NCBI RefSeq assembly: GCF_014643735.1
Contig: NZ_BMKA01000003.1
Coordinates: forward strand, 124,001-188,000
Direction of reading: 5' to 3'
Length of the DNA stretch: 64,000 nt
Source: Neptunicoccus cionae
GTDB lineage: Bacteria; Pseudomonadota; Alphaproteobacteria; Rhodobacterales; Rhodobacteraceae
In this document: positions 35,961 through 44,395 of the stretch, piece by piece
How the letters are laid out: the number at the start of each line of letters is the position of its first letter
How positions within the stretch are numbered: position 1 is the first letter of the stretch
Notes under the pieces: model-generated
Database searches by the model: none
What the model was told of the DNA's origin: nothing
What the model saw: the letters and a program-made list of their open reading frames with translations, nothing else
Position numbers and translations under genes: made by a program

Positions 35961-36602
35961 TTAGGGATCCGGAGAGATCCCCTCTACCAATGGCACAAAG
36001 CGCACCGCTTCTAACTCTGTGTACTCAAAGCCGTTTTCCAGCTTTTCCACTTTAATCAGATGTTGAACAGCATCCGTTTGCCCGACGGGTAATACCATAA
36101 TACCCCCGACACGCAATTGCGCCAAGAGATTTGCAGGCGGGTCTTCTGCCGCAGCTGTTAAAAGGATGCGGTCGAACGGAGCCTGATCTCTTAGACCGAG
36201 CGATCCGTCCCCTGTCATAACGATCACATTCGCCAAGCGCAGTTCGTCCAGAACCCGCTGCGCGCCGCGCGCAAGGCCGCGATGCCGCTCGATCGTGTAG
36301 ACCCTGCGTGCCAGATGGGACAGGATCGCCGCCTGATAGCCCGATCCGGTCCCGATTTCGAGCACCTTGTCACGCGGCCCCACATCCAGTGCCTTGGTCA
36401 TCTTTCCGACCACAGATGGCTGGCTGATGGTCTGACCGCTGGCAATCGGTAGGGCTGTATCTTCATAGGCGCGGGGTTGGAAATGGCCTTGCACGAACAG
36501 GTGCCGAGGCACTTTTTCCATAGCATTCAGGATGCGCTTGTCTGTGACGCCGGCTGCGCGCAGAGCGAACATATACTGCATCATGGATTGCGCATCGACC
36601 AT
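35961..36602 (-). CDS. pcm: Protein-L-isoaspartate O-methyltransferase
   Basis: Pcm repairs spontaneously damaged isoaspartyl residues using S-adenosylmethionine. The 213-residue protein has the SAM motif [13 protein letters not shown] and the upstream substrate-binding region [19 protein letters not shown]. The start codon shares one base with the surE stop (TGATG), so the two are translationally coupled. nlpD follows 32 bp downstream. Confidence 0.94.
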   Translation of the reverse strand: MVDAQSMMQYMFALRAAGVTDKRILNAMEKVPRHLFVQGHFQPRAYEDTALPIASGQTISQPSVVGKMTKALDVGPRDKVLEIGTGSGYQAAILSHLARRVYTIERHRGLARGAQRVLDELRLANVIVMTGDGSLGLRDQAPFDRILLTAAAEDPPANLLAQLRVGGIMVLPVGQTDAVQHLIKVEKLENGFEYTELEAVRFVPLVEGISPDP

Positions 36603-37381
36603 CAGGCAAAGACCTTTTGCAGCTGTGCCATTGATTGGTGCGCGGTCAAATCGGCCCGCATTGGCGTGACCGAGACATAGTTTTGCAGATTGGCATGCAC
36701 ATCACTGCCCGGTTCCGTGGGCTGGTCCTGCGGCCCGCCCTGAATGAACAGGAAGCGACGGTTGTTGATGGTATGCGGGTCGATGGTGAATTCTGTATTC
36801 GCACGCCAGCCTTGGGTCACCGCTTTGGCGCCCTGCACCTGTGCACCGGAACACGGCGGGAAGTTCACGTTGTAAAACAGCTCGTAAGGGCCGTCGTGCC
36901 ACGGGGCTTCTTCGTATAGCTGGCGCACAACCTGTTCGCCACTGGCGCGCGCGGCTTCGAACGGGTCCTCCAGATCGCGGTTGTCCGGTCCGAAATACTG
37001 GGACAGCGCGATGGATTTGACCTGATGCATGGCGGCCTCGATCACAGCACCGACGGTGCCGGAATAAAGCGTGTTTTCGGCGGCGTTATTGCCCCGGTTC
37101 ACACCGGACAGGATCAAATCCGGTGGATTGTCCTTCATTACCTCAAACAGCCCTGCCAACACGCAATCCGCCGGTGATCCGTCCACCGCAAAGCGGCGCG
37201 GATCGAGTTCGGTCAGCAGCATCGGTTTGGTGTAGGAAATACAATGCCCGACGCCCGATTGTTCAAACGCAGGCGCAACGGTCCAGACGTTTTCTTCTCC
37301 GGCGATAGCACTGGCAATTTCATGCAGCGCCATCAGTCCGGGCGCGGAAATTCCGTCATCATTGGTAATCATTATCCGCAC
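36602..37381 (-). CDS. surE: 5'/3'-nucleotidase SurE
   Basis: SurE is a metal-dependent phosphatase acting on nucleoside monophosphates and polyphosphate, linked to stationary-phase survival. The N-terminal motif [13 protein letters not shown] supplies the metal-binding aspartates, and [25 protein letters not shown] is the second conserved block. The GTG at 37381 is chosen because the conserved RIMITNDDG follows at once and a GCAGG lies just upstream; the open frame extends to 37516 without conservation. It is the first gene of surE-pcm-nlpD. Confidence 0.94.
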   Translation of the reverse strand: MRIMITNDDGISAPGLMALHEIASAIAGEENVWTVAPAFEQSGVGHCISYTKPMLLTELDPRRFAVDGSPADCVLAGLFEVMKDNPPDLILSGVNRGNNAAENTLYSGTVGAVIEAAMHQVKSIALSQYFGPDNRDLEDPFEAARASGEQVVRQLYEEAPWHDGPYELFYNVNFPPCSGAQVQGAKAVTQGWRANTEFTIDPHTINNRRFLFIQGGPQDQPTEPGSDVHANLQNYVSVTPMRADLTAHQSMAQLQKVFA

Positions 37382-37600
37382 GGCTGCCTGCTTTCCGTTC
37401 TGCTCGCTTAAATACTCTGTTGTGTAGCTACCCCAAGCAGCGCGGCGTGAAAAGGCGCAATTCGCTCCTGCACCTAGGGAAACCTTGACAGAACAGAGAC
37501 GAGGCGGAACACTCAACCCTGTGTTTATCGCCTTTCATTGCCGCGACACGGTTTCTGCCTGTGTCTGTCGGCCTTCCGCCTGATCTTTAGGAGCTGCTTT

Positions 37601-39175
37601 ATGTCTGCCAAACTTCTCACCACCATATCCGCCCTCGCGCTAAGCGCTTCTGCGGCGGCTGCGGATTATTCCCTGACCATATTGCACACGAACGATTTCC
37701 ATTCGCGCTTTGAACCGATCAGCAAATACGACAGCGGTTGTTCTGCTGAAGACAATGACGCGGGCAAGTGTTTTGGCGGGTCTGCCCGTCTGGTCACAGC
37801 GATTGCGGATGCGCGGGCGCGGTCTAACAACTCTATTCTTGTGGACGGGGGGGACCAGTTTCAGGGCTCTCTCTTTTACACCTATTATAAAGGCAAGCTG
37901 GCCGCCGAGATGATGAACAAGCTTGGCTATGACGGGATGACCGTTGGCAATCACGAATTCGACGACGGCCCCGAAGTATTGCGCGGGTTTATGGATGCCG
38001 TGGATTTTCCGGTGCTGATGTCCAATGCCGATGTTTCGCGCGAGGAATTGCTCAAGGACAAGCTGGCCAAATCCACCGTGATTGAACGGGGCGGCGAAAA
38101 GCTCGGCCTGATCGGTCTGACGCCCCATGACACCCACGAACTGGCAAGTCCCGGCCCCAATATCACCTTCACCGATCCGGTGGATGCGGTTCAGGGCGAA
38201 GTGGACCGGCTGACGGAAATGGGTGTGAACAAAATTATCGTTCTGTCCCACTCGGGCTATATGGTGGACCAAAAGGTTGCAGCGGAAACAACTGGCGTGG
38301 ACGTGATCGTCGGGGGTCATACCAACACACTGCTGAGCAACACCAACGAGCGCGCACAAGGCCCCTACCCCACAATGGTTGACGATACGGCGATTGTGCA
38401 GGCCTATGCCTATGGCAAATTTCTGGGCGAACTGAATGTAACCTTCAACGACGCAGGCGAAATCGTCAGTGCCGAGGGGGAACCGGTGATTGTAGATGGT
38501 GAAGTTGCCGAGGATGCCGACACCAAGGCCCGCATCGCAGAAGCGGCCGTGCCACTGGATGAAATTCGCAATAAAGTTGTGGCCGAGACCGCGGCATCTG
38601 TCCAAGGCAACCGCGAAGTCTGCCGGATCGAGGAATGCGAGATGGGCAATCTGGTGGCAGATGCCATGTTGGCACGGGTGAAAGATCAGGGGATTCAGAT
38701 CGCAATCGCGAATTCCGGCGGATTGCGGGCCTCTCTTGATGCGGGCGAAGTGACTATGGGGGAAGTGTTAAGCGTGCTGCCCTTCCAAAACACACTGTCC
38801 ACCTTTCAGGTCAGCGGGCAGACCGTGATCGACGCGCTGGAAAACGGGGTTAGCCAAGTGGAAGAGGTCAAAGGCCGCTTTCCGCAGGTGGCCGGTCTGA
38901 CCTTCATGTGGGACCCGTCCAAACCTGCAGGTGAAGGCCGGATTAGCAATGTGATGGTGGACAGAGGTGACGGTTACGCGCCAATCGATCCAGCCGCAAC
39001 CTACGGGCTTGTCTCTAACAACTATGTGCGTGGTGGCGGTGACGGGTTCAAAATGTTCCGCGACGCGGAAAACGCCTATGATTATGGACCAGATGTTGCG
39101 GACGTTTTGGCCGAGTATCTGGCAGAGAATGCCCCTTACAAGCCTTACACCGACGGGCGCATCGTCCGGAAGTAA
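37601..39175 (+). CDS. Secreted 5'-nucleotidase / metallophosphatase (UshA-type)
   Basis: This 524-residue periplasmic enzyme has a signal peptide ending at ASAAAA and an N-terminal metallophosphoesterase domain (HTNDFHSRFEP, DGGDQFQGS, GNHEFDDG, GGHTN metal-site motifs). A C-terminal 5'-nucleotidase domain (GNLVADAMLARV, NSGGLRASLDAG, YGLVSNNYVRGGGDGF) follows. It strips phosphate from extracellular nucleotides for phosphate and nucleoside uptake. TAGGAG precedes the ATG at 37601; the longer open frame starting at 37538 adds residues before the signal peptide and is rejected. It diverges from surE over about 220 bp. Confidence 0.93.
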   Translation: MSAKLLTTISALALSASAAAADYSLTILHTNDFHSRFEPISKYDSGCSAEDNDAGKCFGGSARLVTAIADARARSNNSILVDGGDQFQGSLFYTYYKGKLAAEMMNKLGYDGMTVGNHEFDDGPEVLRGFMDAVDFPVLMSNADVSREELLKDKLAKSTVIERGGEKLGLIGLTPHDTHELASPGPNITFTDPVDAVQGEVDRLTEMGVNKIIVLSHSGYMVDQKVAAETTGVDVIVGGHTNTLLSNTNERAQGPYPTMVDDTAIVQAYAYGKFLGELNVTFNDAGEIVSAEGEPVIVDGEVAEDADTKARIAEAAVPLDEIRNKVVAETAASVQGNREVCRIEECEMGNLVADAMLARVKDQGIQIAIANSGGLRASLDAGEVTMGEVLSVLPFQNTLSTFQVSGQTVIDALENGVSQVEEVKGRFPQVAGLTFMWDPSKPAGEGRISNVMVDRGDGYAPIDPAATYGLVSNNYVRGGGDGFKMFRDAENAYDYGPDVADVLAEYLAENAPYKPYTDGRIVRK

Positions 39176-39199
39176 ACAAGCCGGATGCATGAAAAGGGA

Positions 39200-39264
39200 G
39201 GGAGCTACAAGCTCCCGCCCAATATAATACAGCACCGGCACAGCAACGAAAACTGCGCCGGTGC
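39200..39264 (+). terminator. Two hairpins downstream of the nucleotidase gene
   Basis: The first is GGGAGCT/AGCTCCC with a 3-nt loop (39200-39216). The second is GCACCGGC/GCCGGTGC with a 17-nt loop (39232-39264). Neither has a good T-run, so factor-independent termination is uncertain. The remaining 165 bp up to the RTX gene shows no gene. Confidence 0.4.
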
Positions 39265-39429
39265 CCCTTCCCCAGTCCGGTCTGTGGGATCCTACCAAAC
39301 ACATTGGATTGAGTATTTGTGGAACGATGAAGCTGATCCGTTACACCGTGCTGCCCTGGAACTGACCTGGCTAAACTTGAAATGCACACGCAGTTCCGTT
39401 AGCATTTCGGGCAATATTAGGAGGGGCCG

Positions 39430-41298
39430 ATGACCACGCATATTTTTAACGCATTTAGAGCAACTGATAAAAAAGACGTCCTTACACTGGTAAACAATAA
39501 CTCCAGTGTGGCAATGACATTCAATCATATCGGGGAGACGCTGAGCTACCATTTTGGCGATGATGAACCCAAAGGCCTGTCTCCCGTCACGTTGAACACG
39601 GTCCCGCAGCAGGTCGTCATCGACGGTACGATTTACAACGGACTGGATGGCTTTCAGGATATCGACGTTGGTCGTATCGAGTGGGGCGACGACAAAACAT
39701 CCGACATCATGCTGATCCATCTGTCGCGGACAGAGTTCGTCTTTATTAATATTGCAGGAGATCCAGTAAAAGTGGACTCCACTGCGCAACTCCGAAACTT
39801 CGTGTCGAGCCTGACCGGTGAAGGCCCGATCGAATCCGGAGATCTTGCCCAGAACCAGTCCTTCAGCTTCACCCGCTTCACAGATCACGTCTCTTTCGTC
39901 GAAGACGACACTATCACAGGGACGAAGGATGACGACAACTACAGGCTCGGAGCGGGCGATGATATTGTATATGCCCTCGGAGGCTCGGATCTGATCGACG
40001 GCGAGGACGGCAACGACACCCTGTTTGGCGGCGACAGTCAGGACTACCTTTACGGCGGCAAAGGGAACGATCATCTTTACGGCGGAGCATCCGGTTATTC
40101 GAGTTCGTTTGGCGTAGATCGACTCTTCGGTGACGCTGGTAAGGACTATCTGTTTGGGGGCCCTGAGCAAAGCGAGCTTTACGGAGGTGGCGGGCGCGAC
40201 AAACTTTACCTGCTTGAAGGTGACGGGGTCGTTTATGGCGGCGGTGGCGGTGACAAAATATATCTTGAGACAGAGCTGTTTGGCGGGCTGATTGAAATGC
40301 AGGCTTCTGGCGACAGCGGCAACGATAAAATTTTCGGCGGAAATGCTTCTGATTATCTCTACGGCGGTGACGGGCGCGACTTGATTAAAGGGGCCAAACG
40401 CTCTGATTTTATTGACGGCCGGAACGGTGATGACAGGTTGCTCGGCGGTGCGGGCGCGGATCAAGTTATCGGAGGCGCCGGTAAAGATAAAATTTTCGGG
40501 CAGAAAGGGTCCGATGATCTTTATGGCGGGGAAGGTGCGGACGAATTTTATGGTGGTAAAGGCAACGACACCGCATCGTACGAAAGGGATGCTGGCGCTG
40601 TGATTGCATCCCTGAAAGACGACAGCAAGAACGCCGGCGCTGCTGCCGGTGATACCTATCACAGCATCGAAAACTTGCTTGGAAATTCCTCCCATGACCA
40701 TCTTACTGGCGATAACGGGAAGAATGCGCTCCACGGTGGTGCGGGAAACGACGCGCTGTTTGGCGGGGCCGGTGCAGACAGGCTTTCGGCTGACGACGGC
40801 AACAACAGCCTTTACGGCGGTAAGGGTAACGACAACTTGGAAGGGTTCGGGATCGGGACCAATTTGTACTACGGCGGCAAGGGAAAGGACACTATTTGGG
40901 ACGAGTCCAGAGGCGCTACAGTTCATGGGGGTGGAGGCGCGGACTACATCGAAACATCATCAGGCCGTGACATAATTTTCGGCGGATCTGGTGCGGACGA
41001 TATTTACAGCGGGAAAGGCAATGACACGGTTGCCGGCGACGGCGGGTCGGACAGTTTCCACTTTGGCAAGACTGAGAACGACAAACTTACCATCACCGAT
41101 TTCAAGGATGGCGAAGACACTCTGGTTTTCGATACGGACCTCTACAGGACAAAATCCGGCGATTTCATGGGGGCAAACGCTTTTATGGACACTTACGCCG
41201 AGGAAACCGGTAGCGATGTCCTGTTCGATTTCGGCGGTGGCAACACGGTCCTCGTGAAAGATATGACAGTATCAGAGCTGACAGACGATATCGCGTAA
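39430..41298 (+). CDS. RTX (hemolysin-type calcium-binding repeat) protein
   Basis: This acidic 622-residue protein has no Sec signal. Residues 1-155 form a beta-rich N-terminal domain of unknown type. About residues 158-540 hold many glycine- and aspartate-rich nonapeptide RTX repeats (patterns such as GGxGxDxLxG: LFGGDSQDYLYGGKGNDHL, LLGGAGADQVIGGAGKDKI), some degenerate. The end (about 540-622) resembles the C-terminal type I secretion signal region, closing with DMTVSELTDDIA. It is probably exported by a type I system and folds on binding calcium outside the cell. No type I ABC exporter is nearby. By eye, base composition is more AT-rich than its neighbours. AGGAGG precedes the ATG. Confidence 0.88.
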   Translation: MTTHIFNAFRATDKKDVLTLVNNNSSVAMTFNHIGETLSYHFGDDEPKGLSPVTLNTVPQQVVIDGTIYNGLDGFQDIDVGRIEWGDDKTSDIMLIHLSRTEFVFINIAGDPVKVDSTAQLRNFVSSLTGEGPIESGDLAQNQSFSFTRFTDHVSFVEDDTITGTKDDDNYRLGAGDDIVYALGGSDLIDGEDGNDTLFGGDSQDYLYGGKGNDHLYGGASGYSSSFGVDRLFGDAGKDYLFGGPEQSELYGGGGRDKLYLLEGDGVVYGGGGGDKIYLETELFGGLIEMQASGDSGNDKIFGGNASDYLYGGDGRDLIKGAKRSDFIDGRNGDDRLLGGAGADQVIGGAGKDKIFGQKGSDDLYGGEGADEFYGGKGNDTASYERDAGAVIASLKDDSKNAGAAAGDTYHSIENLLGNSSHDHLTGDNGKNALHGGAGNDALFGGAGADRLSADDGNNSLYGGKGNDNLEGFGIGTNLYYGGKGKDTIWDESRGATVHGGGGADYIETSSGRDIIFGGSGADDIYSGKGNDTVAGDGGSDSFHFGKTENDKLTITDFKDGEDTLVFDTDLYRTKSGDFMGANAFMDTYAEETGSDVLFDFGGGNTVLVKDMTVSELTDDIA

Positions 41299-41392
41299 AT
41301 CTGGGATCGCGCGCCGGTCATCGCAAGGTGCTACCGGCGAATTTACCCAAGCATAACAGACCGAATCAAATATGCGACGGGCGGCCAATGCA

Positions 41393-41426
41393 TTATGTGA
41401 TCACATAATTTTATCGTGTGATCACA
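41393..41426. promoter_or_regulatory. Twin palindromic operator upstream of sucC
   Basis: The first site is the perfect 16-bp palindrome TTATGTGATCACATAA (41393-41408). The second is the 10-bp palindrome TGTGATCACA followed by TAA (41417-41426). Their centres are exactly 21 bp apart, two helical turns, so a dimeric regulator could bind both on one face. The same core occurs at 53331-53340 in front of the GntR gene. It lies 107-140 bp ahead of sucC, in the probable promoter. Confidence 0.7.
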
Positions 41427-41532
41427 TAACAGCATATTTGTGCCGATACGGGGAAAATTCTTCTTTTTCCCTTCAAACACAGTGCGGGATGTGCGACCAA
41501 CAGGTGAATTCTTTGCCTAAGGGACAGCTCGC

Positions 41533-42726
41533 ATGAACATTCACGAATATCAAGCCAAACAACTTTTGAAAGAATACGGTGCTCCGGTATCCGACGGCCG
41601 CGTGGTTCTGCGCGCCGAAGATGCCAAGACCGCCGCAGGAGAGCTGGACGGACCGCTTTGGGTTGTCAAAGCACAAATCCACGCAGGTGGACGCGGTAAA
41701 GGCTCTTTCAAAGAGGAATCCGCTGGCGAAAAAGGTGGTGTGCGCCTGACTAAATCCGTGGAAGAAGCCGCAGAAGAAACACGCAAGATGCTGGGCCGCA
41801 CATTGGTTACCCATCAAACCGGTCCGGCTGGCAAGCAGGTAAACCGCGTTTACATCGAAGACGGTTCGGGCATCGAAAAAGAACTCTACCTCGCGCTGCT
41901 GGTGGATCGCGTATCCAGCCGCGTCTCTTTTGTGGCCTCCACTGAAGGTGGCATGGACATTGAAGAAGTTGCAGCCAACACGCCCGAAAAGATCATTTCC
42001 TTTTCGGTTGATCCGGCATCCGGTCTGTCCGCATTCCACGGCCGCCGCGTTGCATTCGCGCTGGGTCTGGAAGGCGCACAGGTTAAACAGTGCGTTCAAC
42101 TGATCGCGAAGCTTTACAAAATGTTCGTCGAGCGCGACATGGAGATGCTGGAAATCAACCCGCTAATCGTCACTGATAAAGGCGATCTGAAGTGTCTCGA
42201 CGCGAAAATGGGTTTTGATGGCAACGCTCTGTACCGTCAGAAGGATATTCTGGCATTGCGGGATGAAACCGAAGAAGACCCCAAAGAACTCGCCGCCTCC
42301 AAGTTCGATCTGAACTACATTGCGCTGGACGGTGAAATCGGTTGCATGGTGAACGGTGCCGGTCTGGCGATGGCCACAATGGACATCATCAAGCTGTACG
42401 GCGCAGAGCCTGCCAACTTCCTTGATGTGGGTGGCGGTGCGACCACTGAAAAAGTAACCGAGGCTTTCAAGATCATCACGTCCGATCCGAACGTCAAAGG
42501 CATTCTGGTCAACATCTTTGGTGGCATCATGCGCTGTGACGTAATCGCAGAGGGCGTTGTTGCGGCTGTGAAAGAAGTCGGCCTTCAGGTTCCGCTGGTT
42601 GTGCGTCTGGAAGGCACAAACGTCGAAGAAGGAAAGAAGATCATCAACGAGAGCGGCCTAGCCGTGATTGCTGCGGACGATCTGGGCGATGCTGCACAGA
42701 AGATCGTTAAAGAGGTCAAAGGCTAA
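41533..42726 (+). CDS. sucC: Succinate--CoA ligase subunit beta
   Basis: This is the beta subunit of succinyl-CoA synthetase, which makes ATP or GTP from succinyl-CoA in the TCA cycle. The 397-residue protein has an N-terminal ATP-grasp domain ([29 protein letters not shown]) and the C-terminal CoA-ligase domain ([34 protein letters not shown]). It is the first gene of a long plus-strand TCA operon. A 22-bp-arm palindrome separates it from sucD. Confidence 0.97.
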   Translation: MNIHEYQAKQLLKEYGAPVSDGRVVLRAEDAKTAAGELDGPLWVVKAQIHAGGRGKGSFKEESAGEKGGVRLTKSVEEAAEETRKMLGRTLVTHQTGPAGKQVNRVYIEDGSGIEKELYLALLVDRVSSRVSFVASTEGGMDIEEVAANTPEKIISFSVDPASGLSAFHGRRVAFALGLEGAQVKQCVQLIAKLYKMFVERDMEMLEINPLIVTDKGDLKCLDAKMGFDGNALYRQKDILALRDETEEDPKELAASKFDLNYIALDGEIGCMVNGAGLAMATMDIIKLYGAEPANFLDVGGGATTEKVTEAFKIITSDPNVKGILVNIFGGIMRCDVIAEGVVAAVKEVGLQVPLVVRLEGTNVEEGKKIINESGLAVIAADDLGDAAQKIVKEVKG

Positions 42727-42727
42727 A

Positions 42728-42781
42728 GTAGGGCGGGATTCACCCCGCCAGCGCTTATTGGCGGGGTGAACCCCGCCCTAC
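42728..42781. repeat. Palindromic intergenic element between sucC and sucD
   Basis: Two 22-nt arms beginning GTAGGGCGGG and ending CCCGCCCTAC pair with a single mismatch around a 10-nt loop. This very stable hairpin fills the gap between sucC and sucD. A shortened relative lies downstream of sucB. The sequence resembles REP-like palindromes; effects on mRNA stability or subunit ratio are inference. Confidence 0.7.
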
Positions 42782-42806
42782 CCCAAATTACCAAGGAACA
42801 AACACT

Positions 42807-43688
42807 ATGGCCGTACTCGTAAACAAGAACACCAAAGTTATATGTCAGGGCATCACCGGCTCTCAGGGGACTTTCCACTCTGAGCAGGCTATTGAATATG
42901 GCACGCAAATGGTTGGCGGTGTGACACCGGGCAAAGGCGGGCAAACTCACCTGAACATGCCGGTTTTCAACTCTGTCCATGAAGCCAAAGCGATGACCGA
43001 GGCCAATGCTTCTGTGATCTACGTCCCCCCGCCCTTCGCTGCGGATTCCATTCTTGAAGCCATTGATGCGGAAATGGAACTGATCGTCTGCATCACCGAA
43101 GGCATTCCGGTTCTGGACATGATGAAGGTAAAACGGGCGCTTGAAGGCTCCAAATCCCTGCTGATCGGTCCGAACTGTCCGGGTGTTATCACGCCGGGTG
43201 AATGTAAGATCGGCATCATGCCGGGCCACATCCACAAACCGGGTTCTGTGGGCATCGTTTCCCGCTCCGGTACGCTGACCTATGAAGCGGTTGGTCAAAC
43301 ATCTGCAGCGGGTCTGGGTCAGTCCACAGCCATCGGCATCGGCGGCGATCCGATCAAAGGCACAGAGCACATCGACTGTCTGGAAATGTTCCTTGCAGAT
43401 GAAGACACGCATTCCATCATCATGTTGGGCGAAATCGGCGGTTCTGCAGAAGAAGAAGCCGCACAGTTCCTCAAAGACGAAGCCAAGAAGGGTCGATCCA
43501 AGCCTTGCGCCGGTTTCATCGCTGGCCGCACAGCGCCTCCGGGTCGTCGCATGGGTCACGCCGGTGCGATCGTTGCAGGTGGCGTCGGTGGCGCAGAAGA
43601 CAAGATCGAAGCGATGAAATCTGCTGGTATCGTTGTAGCTGACAGCCCTGCCGGTCTTGGCGAAGCTGTGATCAAGGCTATCGGCTGA
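42807..43688 (+). CDS. sucD: Succinate--CoA ligase subunit alpha
   Basis: This is the alpha subunit of succinyl-CoA synthetase. The 293-residue protein has the CoA-binding Rossmann domain ([17 protein letters not shown]), the phosphohistidine region [21 protein letters not shown] and the GxCPG loop ([23 protein letters not shown]). AAGGA precedes the ATG. The stop shares a base with the start of the following unknown gene. Confidence 0.97.
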   Translation: MAVLVNKNTKVICQGITGSQGTFHSEQAIEYGTQMVGGVTPGKGGQTHLNMPVFNSVHEAKAMTEANASVIYVPPPFAADSILEAIDAEMELIVCITEGIPVLDMMKVKRALEGSKSLLIGPNCPGVITPGECKIGIMPGHIHKPGSVGIVSRSGTLTYEAVGQTSAAGLGQSTAIGIGGDPIKGTEHIDCLEMFLADEDTHSIIMLGEIGGSAEEEAAQFLKDEAKKGRSKPCAGFIAGRTAPPGRRMGHAGAIVAGGVGGAEDKIEAMKSAGIVVADSPAGLGEAVIKAIG

Positions 43689-44395
43689 TGCCCCGCCGCC
43701 CTGAAGGTTGCGCGGATGCTGCGCACATGTTCCTGACTGGCGGCTATAAACTGGCAAGGCGCGCCCGTCGCGCCTTGTGTGCTTTGCTTTTGGTAGGGCT
43801 TGCCCCAGCTGCGCACGCTTTTGACGCGGCCACTTGCACCACTCCGGCGCAAAGCTTTGCCGATCTGGAAAACGCACTGAGCGCAGAAGGTTGGAGCGTT
43901 GTCGAAAAACAAACCAAACCCGTCATCGAGGCCCTCGCCTGGATCGGGATGCCGCAATATTTTGCAGGGGACAGCGGCGGACGCTCGCAAGCTTATGTGC
44001 TGGATCTGAAACGGGCCGCGGCGAAGGGGTATTTTCGCAAGAAAGACCTGACAAACGCTAAGACCCGCATTCTGACCCGCAAAGCAGGCCGCCAAACCGA
44101 ACTGCTACTGGTATCTTGGTTGAAGACCTCGCTGATGCAAATCCAGGTCACCTGCGATTTCGCCTTGAGCGAAGCATCGACCGCCCCCTTGCGCACTGAA
44201 CATACGGCCCTAACTTACGACAAAGGCTATGCGCGTATACCCACGGAATACGGCGCGGACAGGACCGCCATGCATCATTCCCAACTCGTCTTTCTGGACC
44301 GAGAAACTTTAAAATCCAGCCTGAACATCAATATTCCGGCGTCTGCTATTCTCTCAACCTCCCTGAGCTATCCCGCAAAGGACCACAAACCATGA
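43688..44395 (+). CDS. Unknown secreted protein encoded inside the suc operon
   Basis: I do not recognise this family. The 235-residue product carries a signal peptide-like stretch (RRALCALLLVGLAPAAHAFDA, roughly residues 28-48) after a basic N-terminus, then a mature domain of about 187 residues with two cysteines (ATCTTP and VTCDFA). It is predicted to be periplasmic. Its start overlaps the sucD stop (TGATG) and its stop overlaps the sucA start (ATGA), so it is tightly coupled to TCA-cycle enzymes although it seems to be exported. A shorter form from the ATG at 43727 is possible. Confidence 0.7.
   Translation: MPRRPEGCADAAHMFLTGGYKLARRARRALCALLLVGLAPAAHAFDAATCTTPAQSFADLENALSAEGWSVVEKQTKPVIEALAWIGMPQYFAGDSGGRSQAYVLDLKRAAAKGYFRKKDLTNAKTRILTRKAGRQTELLLVSWLKTSLMQIQVTCDFALSEASTAPLRTEHTALTYDKGYARIPTEYGADRTAMHHSQLVFLDRETLKSSLNINIPASAILSTSLSYPAKDHKP

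Noticed and set aside
39292-40926. Long minus-strand frame (544 codons) opposite the RTX gene
   Set aside because: Repetitive GC-skewed RTX sequence leaves the opposite strand open by chance; the RTX frame has the ribosome-binding site and motif structure.
41393-41426. CRP/FNR-type binding sites
   Set aside because: CRP sites have TGTGA and TCACA separated by six bases, and FNR needs TTGAT-n4-ATCAA. Here TGTGA and TCACA are directly abutted, which fits a GntR-type site better.
42723-43877. Minus-strand frame (384 codons) opposite sucD
   Set aside because: It is antisense to conserved SucD and runs through the intergenic palindrome.
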